Below are positions 27,201 through 36,000 of a stretch of 49,032 nt of DNA, piece by piece. Each line of letters begins with the position of its first letter. The stretch's first letter is position 1. Made by a program: the position numbers and the translations under genes. The stretch is from a virus. The notes below the pieces were generated by a model, which was not told the origin of the DNA, ran no database searches, and worked only from the letters and a program-made list of their open reading frames with translations. The stretch is from IMG/VR virus record IMGVR_UViG_3300049255_000544, positions 1-49,032 of that record. The stretch is one strand, 5' to 3'.

Positions 27201-28106
27201 TTCGAATGCCTGTGGCCGCTCGACGCCAACCAGGGTAAGCCCGCGCCAAGCACGGCATTCCGCAGGCTCAACATGCACGTCAATCTTCCGAACGAGTGGA
27301 AGAACTCGTCGCACGGCGTGAAGTATTTCCGCTCGGAAGGATTCGATTACGATGTCTGGCAGAAGAACGCGAACCTGATCCTGCAGACGATCGCGTTTCC
27401 GTCGTCGCTCGGCAGGCCGCCCGAGGAGTGCATCTACCTTTCCGGCATCTACGGCCCGCCCGATCCGCCGATGGCGCAGGCATACGGCCAATGGCGCGCG
27501 CGAAAGCTGTACTCGTTCTGCTTTTGGGCGTTCGATCAGTTCTGCCTGAATTCACGGCCCGTTCCGCCAAGACCGCGAGCCAGTTCACGGGATGCCAGCG
27601 CGGATGTTTCGGCACCACGGCGGCGAGCCACCAGAACGGAGCGACGGTCCGGGCCAACATGGTCTCGGGTTTTCTCACGGCGCTTCAGTCCGCGGTCCTG
27701 GCGATCGAAAATGAGTTGGGCACTGTCGCCGCGCGTAACTATGTCCGCGCAAACGGCGATCAAACTGTTACCGGCCTCAAGACGTTTCAGGATGGCGCTT
27801 CGTTCGGCTCCGGAAACAGAGCAGGAACCGGCCTCGTTCGTCTGCCCAACACGGGCGCGATCAAGTGGCGGAAGGCCGACAACTCGGGCGACATCGGCCT
27901 CGCGCTCAACGCTTCGGACCACATCGCCTTCGATGCGATCATCGACTGGGCTCCCGGCCAGACGTTTGGATCGCTCACCTATCCCGATGCGACCACCTCC
28001 AGCAAGGGCGTCGTGCAGATCGACGCCGTTGGCGGGCTCGCGGTCAGCGCGGGAGTCCTGTCGCTGGCGAACAGTCCGGTCACGCCTGGCGCTTATGCAA
28101 AGGTGA
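24294..28106 (+). CDS. TIM-barrel tail protein (native coding ends near 27550)
   Basis: A 1270-codon frame starting at TTG 24294, but only the first about 1086 residues have phage-like codon use. Residues 1-640 are beta-rich tail-like domains, starting with LHIFDPRRTMHVQGFSG. Residues about 640-1085 look like a glycosidase-like TIM barrel with a beta insertion; FSMEVYRPP (Glu about 833) and FGETQWW (Glu about 895) could be the acid pair. Such barrels occur in tail proteins of gene-transfer-agent type and may bind or cut surface sugars. After FDQFCLN the frame turns into low-quality sequence to 28106, while the next frame becomes the coding one: a frame break. The frame is also open upstream of the TTG through the cargo junction, so the start is uncertain. 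Confidence 0.7.
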   Translation: MEPLHIFDPRRTMHVQGFSGRAATTTLHDASETGVSISGIFQAAEDFAVLGLWSAYDYFNHLRLKPLPRTDLSGLTLEFDIEYDHALDGAMRLDAAKYPSVSWDAMTFVTGTGEIHEVRLLEHATAISGGETPASCTFEATGVAPYYGIDYLHLYFRDTRYTVAHTDCIVETQLTADVTASASAQNIPVAATQGIEAGDYVYIERTGANEELVRVLAVGMGTIQCVVTINHPSGSFVTLQVGAKHVLGKMAAIINQAGDPVAGRFGPDQSSVIEASASAVSPASATLQLQFVTPALPAARYGKLGNLDRVLVTSGHVDAAPPDSPGTQQLDWAGGTGTSRRFAGGDNDTKYRITLDFTQPLLDKAGNTVPMNDCCKIYMVFAPRFEATEEELEDGCSLTAGVNASDTVWTVDDTSKLTGGRYFIGSPTSEERVRLVSVDSATQITVERRYQGSAAGSWPSGTRMKKVSPVSGFSSDVEWSCTISNIAVTGDASLKVGGGAPRIEESDARCTFTGFWESYKYGAGWPSQWWSMGHAKRTVTGQVTIRYNYASAHDLYIGTFLSTDAGEIAVSVDGDAATVHNLYLDEYGGTTANLRLRSGVTAGTHTVTITASGGYFYFDYLWPLEPQDVPDPPQEYSDVSLAIDFDTDHGYKKPPAWHAWQLHKLGFQGHADVYMGVFWNNKRRRVDASYPYATVAFSGTPAPGDVVSISIGGTTIAHAIGYGESLQQIVSHMRATINGMFAGVWADDNFGSSTALRIQSKAPGYTFTGVAVSAPNSVTLTLDDHLGTAGAEGDWEMIDSVSPVMTEGARKWIRDLAAQFQASGIQASFAFSMEVYRPPAEMAARYWDGAPVDLPVPSTQMHFGSRVRAYLKQMYEECADEIAAAGLPVILQFGETQWWYFPNASGMPYYDDETKAAFEALYSRPMHHFVTNTDDPTDDIETADFLRDRIWAYCQEVIAYVRQSHPGAVFECLWPLDANQGKPAPSTAFRRLNMHVNLPNEWKNSSHGVKYFRSEGFDYDVWQKNANLILQTIAFPSSLGRPPEECIYLSGIYGPPDPPMAQAYGQWRARKLYSFCFWAFDQFCLNSRPVPPRPRASSRDASADVSAPRRRATRTERRSGPTWSRVFSRRFSPRSWRSKMSWALSPRVTMSAQTAIKLLPASRRFRMALRSAPETEQEPASFVCPTRARSSGGRPTTRATSASRSTLRTTSPSMRSSTGLPARRLDRSPIPMRPPPARASCRSTPLAGSRSARESCRWRTVRSRLALMQR

Positions 28107-29971
28107 CCGTCGACGCGAAAGGCCGCGTCACCGCAGGCGCGGCTCTTGCTTCGTCCGACTTGCCGGCGCATTCCCACGTCGCTGGCGATATCGCGAGCGG
28201 CGCGTTCGGTGTGCCGCGCGGAGGCACCGGGCTGACCACCATCGTCGCGAACAAGCTGCTGTACTCGCCGTCGCCGGACACGCTCGCGGAGTTGAGCGTC
28301 GGCACTGGCCTTTCTCTAGCGGCGGGCGTGTTGTCGCTCGCAAGCCACGCCCATGCGGAATCCGACGTAACCGGACTGGTCACCGACCTGGCCGCGCGGC
28401 CGACGGGCGCGGTGAACCTCACGACTGTCGGCGCGATTCCCTACGTCAACTCCGCTGGATCGCTCTCGCAGGATCAAACCAGCGAGAACCAGTTGTTTTG
28501 GGACAGCGCGAACCACCGGCTCGGAATCGGTACCGCTTCGCCCGCGAGCAAAGTCCACATCAAGGGCACATCCGGGCAGACCAAGCTACTCTACGTCACC
28601 TCCGACTACACGAATCCGCAGTTCATCTTTCAGAACGACCGCAGTACGGCTTTCGGCGGCGGATCGATTGAGTTCTGGACCAGCCAGGGAACCTACGCGA
28701 GCCCCGCGACGATGGCGTCGGGCGAGCTGGTGGGCCAGTTCCTCTGGCGCGGCCACGACGGCACCGACTACAACACGATCGCCGGGATGATTCGCTGTAC
28801 GGTCGAGAGTTCGGTCTCGGCCAACGTGATGCCGGGCTACATCTCGATCTGGACGGCTCCGTCGTCTGGCGCGGACGGCATCCGCGAAGTTGCGCGCTTC
28901 AACGCTGCCGGGCGATTCCTGCTCGGCACGACTTCCGACGATGGCGCGTCGATCGCACAGTTGAATGGGGCGGTGTCGGCGGCTGCCGGGAGCGCGAGTG
29001 CGCCGTCATTCACATTCGCCGCTGACCTGAACACCGGCATCTACCGGGCGGGCGCGGATAATCTCGGCGTTTCCGCGGGCGGCGCTCTCGCCTTCGATTT
29101 CCAGGCGTCGCAAGCCGTGAGCCACGTCACGCTACGCGTGTCCGCTCCTTCGGCGTATTTCGAGTGCGGCCCGTACCAGATCGTTGGCGGCGCGTTCGAG
29201 AACATGGCGAAGTTCTCCGAAGACTTTTCGGCCACGGCGTGGGACAAGAACGGCGGAAGCTGCTCCGTGTCCGCGAACGGTGTCACTGCTCCCGACGGCA
29301 ACACCACCGCTGATGCCGTCACCGCGAGCACCTCCACGCCGGTCATCCAACAACAGATTGGCGGGTTGACCGATGGCGGGACCTACACGTTCTACATCTG
29401 GGCGAAGGCGGCTTCGGGAACGCGCAAGGTGTCGCTTGCCATCGTCAACAACGCTTACGCAGAGTATCTTGCAGGCCCGGCGCAGGTTACGCTCACCACG
29501 TCGTGGCAGCGCTTCAACATCACGGGTACGCTGGCCAGTGGGCAGACGGGCTTGTGGATCGTGGTCCGTCAATACGCGGCGAACGGAGACGATTGGACCA
29601 CCGGCGACATCCATCTGTGGGGCGCCTGTCTCCAGCAGGGCAGTGATCCGAAGAAAGGTTACGCGCGCACGTGGGCATCGCAGGCCGCGAGCGTCAACGC
29701 CGGCGTCGCATGTGGCTCGGTAGTGATCTCGCCAAAGGATGCTTCGGAATCGCCGCTGCGAGTCGTGGGCCCAGGATCGAATCTCGCCGATAGCACGCTG
29801 CTCGAGCTGACTGCGGGCGGCGAACTGATCCTGGCGGGCGGCAGCGGCAACGGATATCGCCTGGCCGAGATCATGGGTGCGACCAACCCGAGCGGATGGT
29901 CCGGCGTGATCAAAGTCAAGACTCCCTCCGGTTCCACAGCCGGATACCTTCTGTTGTACTCCAATTCATAA
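27659..29971 (+). CDS. Tail fibre protein with carbohydrate-binding-like domain
   Basis: Coding-like sequence in this frame begins at about 27550 (SAKTASQFTGCQRG, FGTTAASH), but the first usable ATG is at 27659, giving 770 aa. Features include collagen-like or fibre repeats (DLPAHSHVAGDIASGAFGVP), a chaperone-like or trimerising middle, and a CBM-like jelly-roll domain (about residues 515-660; NMAKFSEDFSATAWDKNGG, YTFYIWAKA). It should bind host surface polysaccharide. The motif SQFTGCQRGxFGTTAASH is typically found inside a domain, so its N-terminal part seems lost or fused to the TIM-barrel protein upstream. Whether one or two proteins are made is unclear. Confidence 0.75.
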   Translation: MVSGFLTALQSAVLAIENELGTVAARNYVRANGDQTVTGLKTFQDGASFGSGNRAGTGLVRLPNTGAIKWRKADNSGDIGLALNASDHIAFDAIIDWAPGQTFGSLTYPDATTSSKGVVQIDAVGGLAVSAGVLSLANSPVTPGAYAKVTVDAKGRVTAGAALASSDLPAHSHVAGDIASGAFGVPRGGTGLTTIVANKLLYSPSPDTLAELSVGTGLSLAAGVLSLASHAHAESDVTGLVTDLAARPTGAVNLTTVGAIPYVNSAGSLSQDQTSENQLFWDSANHRLGIGTASPASKVHIKGTSGQTKLLYVTSDYTNPQFIFQNDRSTAFGGGSIEFWTSQGTYASPATMASGELVGQFLWRGHDGTDYNTIAGMIRCTVESSVSANVMPGYISIWTAPSSGADGIREVARFNAAGRFLLGTTSDDGASIAQLNGAVSAAAGSASAPSFTFAADLNTGIYRAGADNLGVSAGGALAFDFQASQAVSHVTLRVSAPSAYFECGPYQIVGGAFENMAKFSEDFSATAWDKNGGSCSVSANGVTAPDGNTTADAVTASTSTPVIQQQIGGLTDGGTYTFYIWAKAASGTRKVSLAIVNNAYAEYLAGPAQVTLTTSWQRFNITGTLASGQTGLWIVVRQYAANGDDWTTGDIHLWGACLQQGSDPKKGYARTWASQAASVNAGVACGSVVISPKDASESPLRVVGPGSNLADSTLLELTAGGELILAGGSGNGYRLAEIMGATNPSGWSGVIKVKTPSGSTAGYLLLYSNS

Positions 29972-29989
29972 ATCGCGAAAGGACAAACT

Positions 29990-30328
29990 ATGAAACTCAC
30001 GTTGGACCACATCCAGCGCCTGAACCTCCACGCCCTTCTGGGCGCGCAGCGCGGCGATGTCTCGGCGATCCGCGCGCTGTGGGCGCTCCAGGACAAGATC
30101 GCGCTCGATCCCGATGAGGAAGCCGCCATAGGACTCAAGCGGGAGATCGTGGCCGGCCAGGAGCGAGTCGTCTGGAATCCCGCGGCCTCCATCGCGGCCA
30201 GGGAGTTCGATTTCGAAGACGCCGAAGCCGCCCGCGTTCGCGCCGCGTTGGAAGCGTGGACCGCCTTCAGCGCAACGCCCGATCGCAAGTGGCTGGAACC
30301 GCTGCTCCAGTCGTTCTGCAATCAGTAG
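29990..30328 (+). CDS. Small late phage protein
   Basis: A 112-aa, mostly helical protein (LDHIQRLNLHALLGAQRGDV, then ARVRAALEAWTAFSA). It lies 18 bp after the fibre stop, with AAAGGACAA before the ATG, so it is probably co-transcribed with the fibre. There is no holin-like membrane segment, so it is not an obvious lysis gene. A fibre-assembly or late regulatory role would fit the position. Function unknown. Confidence 0.65.
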   Translation: MKLTLDHIQRLNLHALLGAQRGDVSAIRALWALQDKIALDPDEEAAIGLKREIVAGQERVVWNPAASIAAREFDFEDAEAARVRAALEAWTAFSATPDRKWLEPLLQSFCNQ

Positions 30329-30443
30329 CCGACCGGATTTAGCCAGCGAGAGAATTCTGAAACATTTTAGGGCAGATTTGTTATGATTTACGAAGCTCAA
30401 AAAAGTGGCATAGAAGCTCTGGACTTTCGCCTTATGTTCGCCT

Positions 30444-31757
30444 ATGATGATTGGTGGAGAGTTTCTTACAAGCAACGACAAGCCGACGCAGCGGGTGAGG
30501 TGTCCTGTGCACGGCTTCATTCGCTACTCGGCCAACGAGCGCAAGATCATTGATCATCCGGCTTTTCAGCGGCTGCGCCACATCCGGCAGTTGGCAATGA
30601 CGTATTTGGTTTACCCAGGTGCCATGCACTCGCGGTTTGAGCATTCTCTGGGCGTGATGGAACTGGCAACACAGGCTTTCGATTTATTAGCTCTGCGGTA
30701 TCCAGAGCGGCTGGAAGAGGAACTTAAGCAAGTCCCAGAACTGGGTGACAAGACGATGGCTAAGGCTCGTCAGACTGTTCGCCTCATGGCGCTTCTCCAC
30801 GACGTGGGTCACCCAGCGTTCTCCCACGCAGCCGAGGCGACGATTCCGGGTGGCGATCACGAGAAGCTTTCCATCCACATCATTGCCAATATTCTCGGCC
30901 CCGAAATCGACAAGACGTTTTTCGAAGGCGCAGCAGGCGTGCTCGTGCGACTGATGGAAAAATCGCCTGAACTCACTTTCCTTCGTGAGTTCGTCGCCAG
31001 CCAGATGGACATGGACCGCACTGATTACCTTCGTCGTGATTCCCTTCATTGCGGAGTAGACTACGGGGTCTTCGATTCGCGGCGCCTCATCGACTCGCTC
31101 ACCGTCATTGAAAATCCAGATTCCGGCCGGCTACAGCTTGCGATTCATCGCGGAGGTGAGCATACCTTCGAAGCGCTAATCCTCGCAAGATACCAGATGA
31201 ACACGCAGGTTTACTTACACCGAATTAGGAGAATTTACGATTACTACCTGACGGAGTACATGAAGCTTTGGGGTGCCGAGAATCATCGTACGTTTGACGA
31301 TGTCTTAAGGCACGATGACAGCAGCGTACTTATGGAGATTCGAAGGGACGCGGCGGCCGACAATGAACGTTCAAAATGGGCTCGGCGAATCGTTTACCGA
31401 GATCACCACCGGCGCGTTCTGGAGACAGGGGACTACGCCGATGAACAGCGCCTGCGACGAATGAGCCGGGTGCATCGCAGGCTGAAGGAGGAGTTCCCGA
31501 ATGTGGACTTCTACTTGGACGATGCGGCCCATGACATTCACAAGCTGACGATCCCAGGCGAGCAAGATCCACAGAAGGTGGAGGATCTCTACATCGTTGA
31601 GAAGGACGGTAAACTGAAGCTTTTGAGCGAAGACAGTGCGATCATTGGGAAGATCCCCAAGCGTGTTCGAACCGTGAGGATCTTCGCTGACGCAAAGGGA
31701 GAAGCATTGGAAGCAATACGAACCACAGCAAAGGCGTTGGAGGCCCAGGCAGCATGA
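30444..31757 (+). CDS. HD-domain phosphohydrolase (SAMHD1/YwfO-like)
   Basis: A 437-aa protein of the HD superfamily branch that includes B. subtilis YwfO, E. faecalis EF1143 and human SAMHD1. Metal ligands are visible as H67 (FEHSLG), H119-D120 (LLHDVGH) and D191 (DMDRTDYLRRD). FQRLRHIRQL and YPGAMHSRFEHSLG are strongly conserved in this branch. EF1143 and SAMHD1 are dNTP triphosphohydrolases; dNTP depletion is a known anti-phage tactic. The substrate here is inferred. It shares ATGA with the following YwgA/Panacea-like gene. Start is ATG 30444 (or 30447); the conserved part begins at about residue 18. A weak -10 (TATGAT at 30382) lies upstream. Lower third-position G+C than the fibre genes supports cargo. 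Confidence 0.85.
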   Translation: MMIGGEFLTSNDKPTQRVRCPVHGFIRYSANERKIIDHPAFQRLRHIRQLAMTYLVYPGAMHSRFEHSLGVMELATQAFDLLALRYPERLEEELKQVPELGDKTMAKARQTVRLMALLHDVGHPAFSHAAEATIPGGDHEKLSIHIIANILGPEIDKTFFEGAAGVLVRLMEKSPELTFLREFVASQMDMDRTDYLRRDSLHCGVDYGVFDSRRLIDSLTVIENPDSGRLQLAIHRGGEHTFEALILARYQMNTQVYLHRIRRIYDYYLTEYMKLWGAENHRTFDDVLRHDDSSVLMEIRRDAAADNERSKWARRIVYRDHHRRVLETGDYADEQRLRRMSRVHRRLKEEFPNVDFYLDDAAHDIHKLTIPGEQDPQKVEDLYIVEKDGKLKLLSEDSAIIGKIPKRVRTVRIFADAKGEALEAIRTTAKALEAQAA

Positions 31758-32329
31758 ACCGATCCAGTAATTTGGCTTACTCGGATGATCCATGCTCTGC
31801 GTTCATGGCAGCGATCGTCCGATCGTATGAACAGCACGTAGGCGGACGCCACTACCTCGGAAGGACAGCCATGCAAAAGCTCGTCTATTTCGCGAAGGCG
31901 CTGGGCGTGCCTATTCCCTGCTCGTTCGAGATTTACACATATGGCCCGTACTCGGACACCGTTACGTTCACCGTGGATTCACTGTTGGCCGATGATGTAC
32001 TCAAGGAAACGAGCAAGGACCCACAAACGTACTCGAACTACCGACTCGGCGAAAACGCCGACGAGATCTTGAATGCCTATAAGCCGCTGATCGACCCTTA
32101 CCTCGGAAAGATCGACGCGGTCGTTGAAAGCCTGGGCAGTTTCAAACCCCAGGAACTCGAGCTGATTGCGACGCTGCATTTCATTCACCACCGTTTGAAG
32201 CAGATTTGGCGCAAGGAGCCCCCAAGGGATCATGTCTTGGCTGAATTCCACCGGGTGAAGAAGGACAAGTTCACTGAGAAGGAGATCGACTCTTGGTACG
32301 ACGCCTTGAAAAGCGCGAAGCTTATCTGA
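31754..32329 (+). CDS. YwgA/Panacea-like protein paired with HD hydrolase
   Basis: A 191-aa protein. Its segment LGRTAMQKLVYFAKALGVPI at 35-54, followed by FEIYTYGPYSDTV (58-70), is the hallmark of the YwgA/DUF4065/Panacea group, whose members include antitoxins and regulators. It is encoded in ATGA overlap with the HD hydrolase. The same neighbour pair, ywfO and ywgA, is adjacent in B. subtilis, so the pairing is old. A modulator or inhibitor of the hydrolase is one reading. No enzyme motif is visible. It ends 48 bp before the convergent peptidase gene. Confidence 0.75.
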   Translation: MNRSSNLAYSDDPCSAFMAAIVRSYEQHVGGRHYLGRTAMQKLVYFAKALGVPIPCSFEIYTYGPYSDTVTFTVDSLLADDVLKETSKDPQTYSNYRLGENADEILNAYKPLIDPYLGKIDAVVESLGSFKPQELELIATLHFIHHRLKQIWRKEPPRDHVLAEFHRVKKDKFTEKEIDSWYDALKSAKLI

Positions 32330-32377
32330 GGCGGCGTCTTCCACCAACGGGACGCGGTGATGGACAGCAGATTTGAG

Positions 32378-33094
32378 TCAGTAGGTCCAGCGTGGCACAG
32401 CTTTCCACATCTCGCGAAGCCGACTGTCGAGATGGCGGTAGTCCGGGCAGTGCCTCGCGACGAGATCCCAGAAGCCCTTCGAGTGATTCATCTCAACGAC
32501 GTGACAGAGTTCGTGGATAATGACGTAGTCCACCTCCTCCGGCGGCAAAAAGAGCAACTTTGCGTTCAATGAGACCGACCGGTGCCGGGAGCAGCTGGCC
32601 CACCGGGTCCTGGGCCGCTTAACGAACGCTCGATGGTATTTGAGACCGGTTTTGAGGCTCAGGCTCTGGAGCCTCGGCACCAGGTACTTGCGGGTTTGGC
32701 GCATCAGCCACCGCGACAGCGCCGCCCTGCATGCGGCGGGATCGTCCGTCGCCCCGAACACCAGCAACTGCCCTTCGCTCAGTTCCCGGACGGCAACCCA
32801 TGGGGCGTCGGTTTCCTTGGCGGTAACGTGCCACACCATACTGATCGCCGGAAGTTTGATCTGGAGCGGGAGTCGCCAAGATGGCTCGGGCTCGAAGAAC
32901 TTGCGCTGAGCTTCGGCACGTTCGAGGGCGGCGCGCACCCAAGTCTTCTTCCGCTCGAGGAGGCCGGGGACTTTTTCAACGTCGTATCCTTTCGGTACAA
33001 CGACTTCGAGCCCCCGCTGAAACGTGACGCGCAGACGCACATTCCGCCCTTTCGGGCTCACTCGCACGCTGTAGCTAAACAGTGCCTCACTCAT
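32378..33094 (-). CDS. M48-type metallopeptidase (YgjP/DUF45), RM-associated
   Basis: A 238-aa protein. Key features: TRWASCS at 163-169, and the zinc motif HELCH at 194-198 followed by NHSKGFW at 203-209. This is the YgjP/WLM-like family, commonly encoded at the end of type I restriction operons; its role there is unclear. I chose the ATG at 33094 because it overlaps the end of hsdR by 8 bp; the frame is open further upstream inside hsdR but gives unrelated sequence. It should be co-translated with hsdR. Confidence 0.85.
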   Translation of the reverse strand: MSEALFSYSVRVSPKGRNVRLRVTFQRGLEVVVPKGYDVEKVPGLLERKKTWVRAALERAEAQRKFFEPEPSWRLPLQIKLPAISMVWHVTAKETDAPWVAVRELSEGQLLVFGATDDPAACRAALSRWLMRQTRKYLVPRLQSLSLKTGLKYHRAFVKRPRTRWASCSRHRSVSLNAKLLFLPPEEVDYVIIHELCHVVEMNHSKGFWDLVARHCPDYRHLDSRLREMWKAVPRWTY

Positions 33095-36000
33095 CGCTCT
33101 TTGCCCGATAGTTGGCCTTCCGCAGCAGCTTAATGCAACGGGCGACAAAGTCCTTGTCCCGCCCGTGCAGCCCCGCAGCCGGGAACTCCTTCGCCAGGAT
33201 CTTCGTGAACTCGCGGAACAGCTCGATGTCCACGTGCTCCTGCTCAGGCCAACCGGGGAACAATATTTCATCCGCCTTTTTCACGAAAGCCACGGCTATC
33301 TTCGCAGCTTCCCCTGCGGAGAGCCCGGTGGAGCGTTCCTGTGCAGCCTTAGCGATGCTCTCGGCGAGCGGCCGCTTCGACTCCTGAATCAGAGCCACGG
33401 TCTCCTTGGCGAGTTCTTCCAGCTCTTTCAATAGCGCCAACCCGGCAAGAGTCCCGTTTCGCTTGCGCTGAACGATCCGCTTCAGCCTTTCGCTCAGGGG
33501 CTGGAACTCTTCGTCCTCGCCCATGCGGATCTCCAACTCGGAGGCGAGCATCGCCTCAATGTTCAGGGCCTTCGAGTCTGGCGGCCGTTCCTTGATCTTT
33601 GTCAAGTACTCCTCGTCGAGGACGTAAGTCGGCAGATTGCGCTTGATATCCTCCACATCCACGTGCTGCCGGATTAGATCTCGGGTCTTGGCCCCGTCGC
33701 TTGGATCGGTTTCGTATTTCTGCACCGCCGGGTAGAACTCTTTGATGTAGTACATCCAGACGCGGCTGAGCCAAAGGTAGGCCGGCTCATGATCAACTAG
33801 GAACTTGTCGGGGTGCAACGTCTCCCACAAGAGACTGAGGTTTCGGTACCCGAGTTCGAACTTTTCCCGTTTCGGCTCGTTGACATTCAGCCACGCGAGA
33901 ATGGCCATGATGTTGTCCCGGTCGCCAGTTCTCGGGAAATCGGCGAACAGTTCCATCTGCCATTGCATCTCCAATCGAAACTGCTCACGCAGCCGCGTGA
34001 ATGGAAACGCGACCTCCCCCAGCTCGTTCTTGTCGAAGTTGAGGGCCTGCTCCAGTTTGTCGAATAGGCCGTAGTAGTCCAGAACCACGCCGTATTTCTT
34101 CAAGTCCGTGTAGGGCCGGTTGACGCGCGCAATCGCCTGGAGCAAGGTGTGGTCCCGGATTCCCTTGTCCAGGTACATCGTTTCGACGATCGGCGCGTCG
34201 AACCCAGTGAGCAGCATGTCGCAGACGATTACGATCTCGACATTCCTCCACCGGTTCTCTGGTTTCGCCCGTTCAGCTTCCTCATCCGGCTTGGCCTTCT
34301 TGAAGTCTTCGATCGCTTTCTTGCGCGCTGGGTCGCCTAAGTAGTTGGCCTTCACCAGATCCTTGTCCTTCTCAGGATCCTCGGAAAAAATGCACAGCGA
34401 TACCTCAGGTCCGAGCAGTTCGTCGAGGGCGTTCTTGTACAGTGCGCAAGTCTCTTTGTCGTAGCAGACCAGCATCGCTTTGAAGTGATTCGGCCGCACG
34501 CGCTCGATGAAATCCTTGGCGAGGTCCTCGGCGATCATCTGGATGCGCTTCGGGAGCTTGAGAATTACCTCGAGCTGCGCGTTTTCTCTCTTCAGCGCTT
34601 CGCGCTCGCCTTCAGGGAGATGGGCGAACTCGCGGTTGAAAACCTCATCCAGCTTCTCCCCCCATACAGCCCAATCGCTGATTCGCGGCTCGAAGTGGAC
34701 CGGGATCGTCGCCCCATCGCGGATGGCGTCGGCAATAGAGTACCGGCCGCCCGGTTGCATATAGCGTTCGACACGTTCCTGCCCGCTTTCGTCTTTGCCC
34801 AGAATGCGGCCAAACGCCATTGGCGTATTGTGGTCGTCATTCTCGATAGGCGTACCGGTGAATCCGAACAGGGAGGCCGCCGGCAGCGTTGCCCGCATCC
34901 ACTTCCCGAAGTCGCCTTCCTGAGAGCGATGAGCTTCATCAATCAACGCGATGACGTTCGGGCGAGGCACCGCAAACTTCTCATGTCCGCTGAACTTGTG
35001 CATGATGGTGACGATGATCCCCCGGTAGCCATCGCCGTCACTCAGAAGGCTGATCAGTTCCGCCTTGCTTTCAGCAACGCGGCACGCCTCCGTATTCGTG
35101 CGGATGAACTGCCCGATCATTTGATCCTGCAACTGATCGCGGTCGATGACGATGAGAATGGTCGGCTGTTGCAGCTTCGGATGGTGCCACAGTTTCTTCG
35201 CCGCGAACAGGATCGTCAGGCTTTTTCCGCTGCCTTGCGTATGCCAAACCAATCCGCGCCGCCATTCCTGCTCCCGATCGAGATCCAAAGATCTGCGGAC
35301 GATTTCGTTGGCTGCCGCGAACTGCTGATAGCGCGCAACCTTCTTCACTGGCCTGCCTTCCTCGACCTCAAAGACGATGAAGTTCCGTAGCAAGTCGAGG
35401 AGATTGCCGCGATCGAGCAGTCCGTAAACTGACCGCTTCATGCGGTCCTGTTCCGGTATGTGCGTATGCGGCGTGGGATCGCGCCACTCGTGCCATGTGT
35501 GGAACTTCGTGGCGGGAACACCATAGCGGAAGACCAACTCGTTGACCGCGCCACAGAATGCGTTGGAATAATAAAGCTGCGGCGCCTCGCGGCTGTAGCG
35601 GGCGCATTGCTTCGCTCCCTCGGTCCAGTCCACATGCCAGTCGCGGCCCGTCGTCTTGGCCTCGATATTCACGATGGGAATGCCATTGACGAATAGAAGG
35701 ATGTCCGTCCGGATGTTGTCCTTCGGACCTTCCACCCGGAACTGGTTCGTAGCCAGGTAATCGTTTCCATCGTCGTCACGGCCCGCGCTGTCGTAGTCGA
35801 TGAGGCGGATGTTCTGCTCAGGCTCATCCACAGCGAACTTCATTGTCTTCTCATTACGGAGCCAGCGAAGCCATTCCTGGTTGTCCCGCTCCGCGCGCAG
35901 CCGGGAGATAACGCGTTCGGCTCGTTCATCATCCGTGATGACACCGGGGTTCAAGGCGATGAGACGCTCTTTGAGAATTGGCAGGAGCAGTACCTCACGC

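Noticed and set aside
27548-27553. GAATTC at the tail frame break as proof of a cloning chimera
   Set aside because: A six-base site may occur by chance; it is noted but not evidence enough.
31754-32329. Classic toxin-antitoxin pair with the HD protein as toxin
   Set aside because: The YwgA-like match allows it, but nothing in the sequence shows toxicity or antitoxin action, so it is kept as one option only.
34485-35390. Plus-strand frame opposite hsdR
   Set aside because: Antisense of the helicase region, no protein character.
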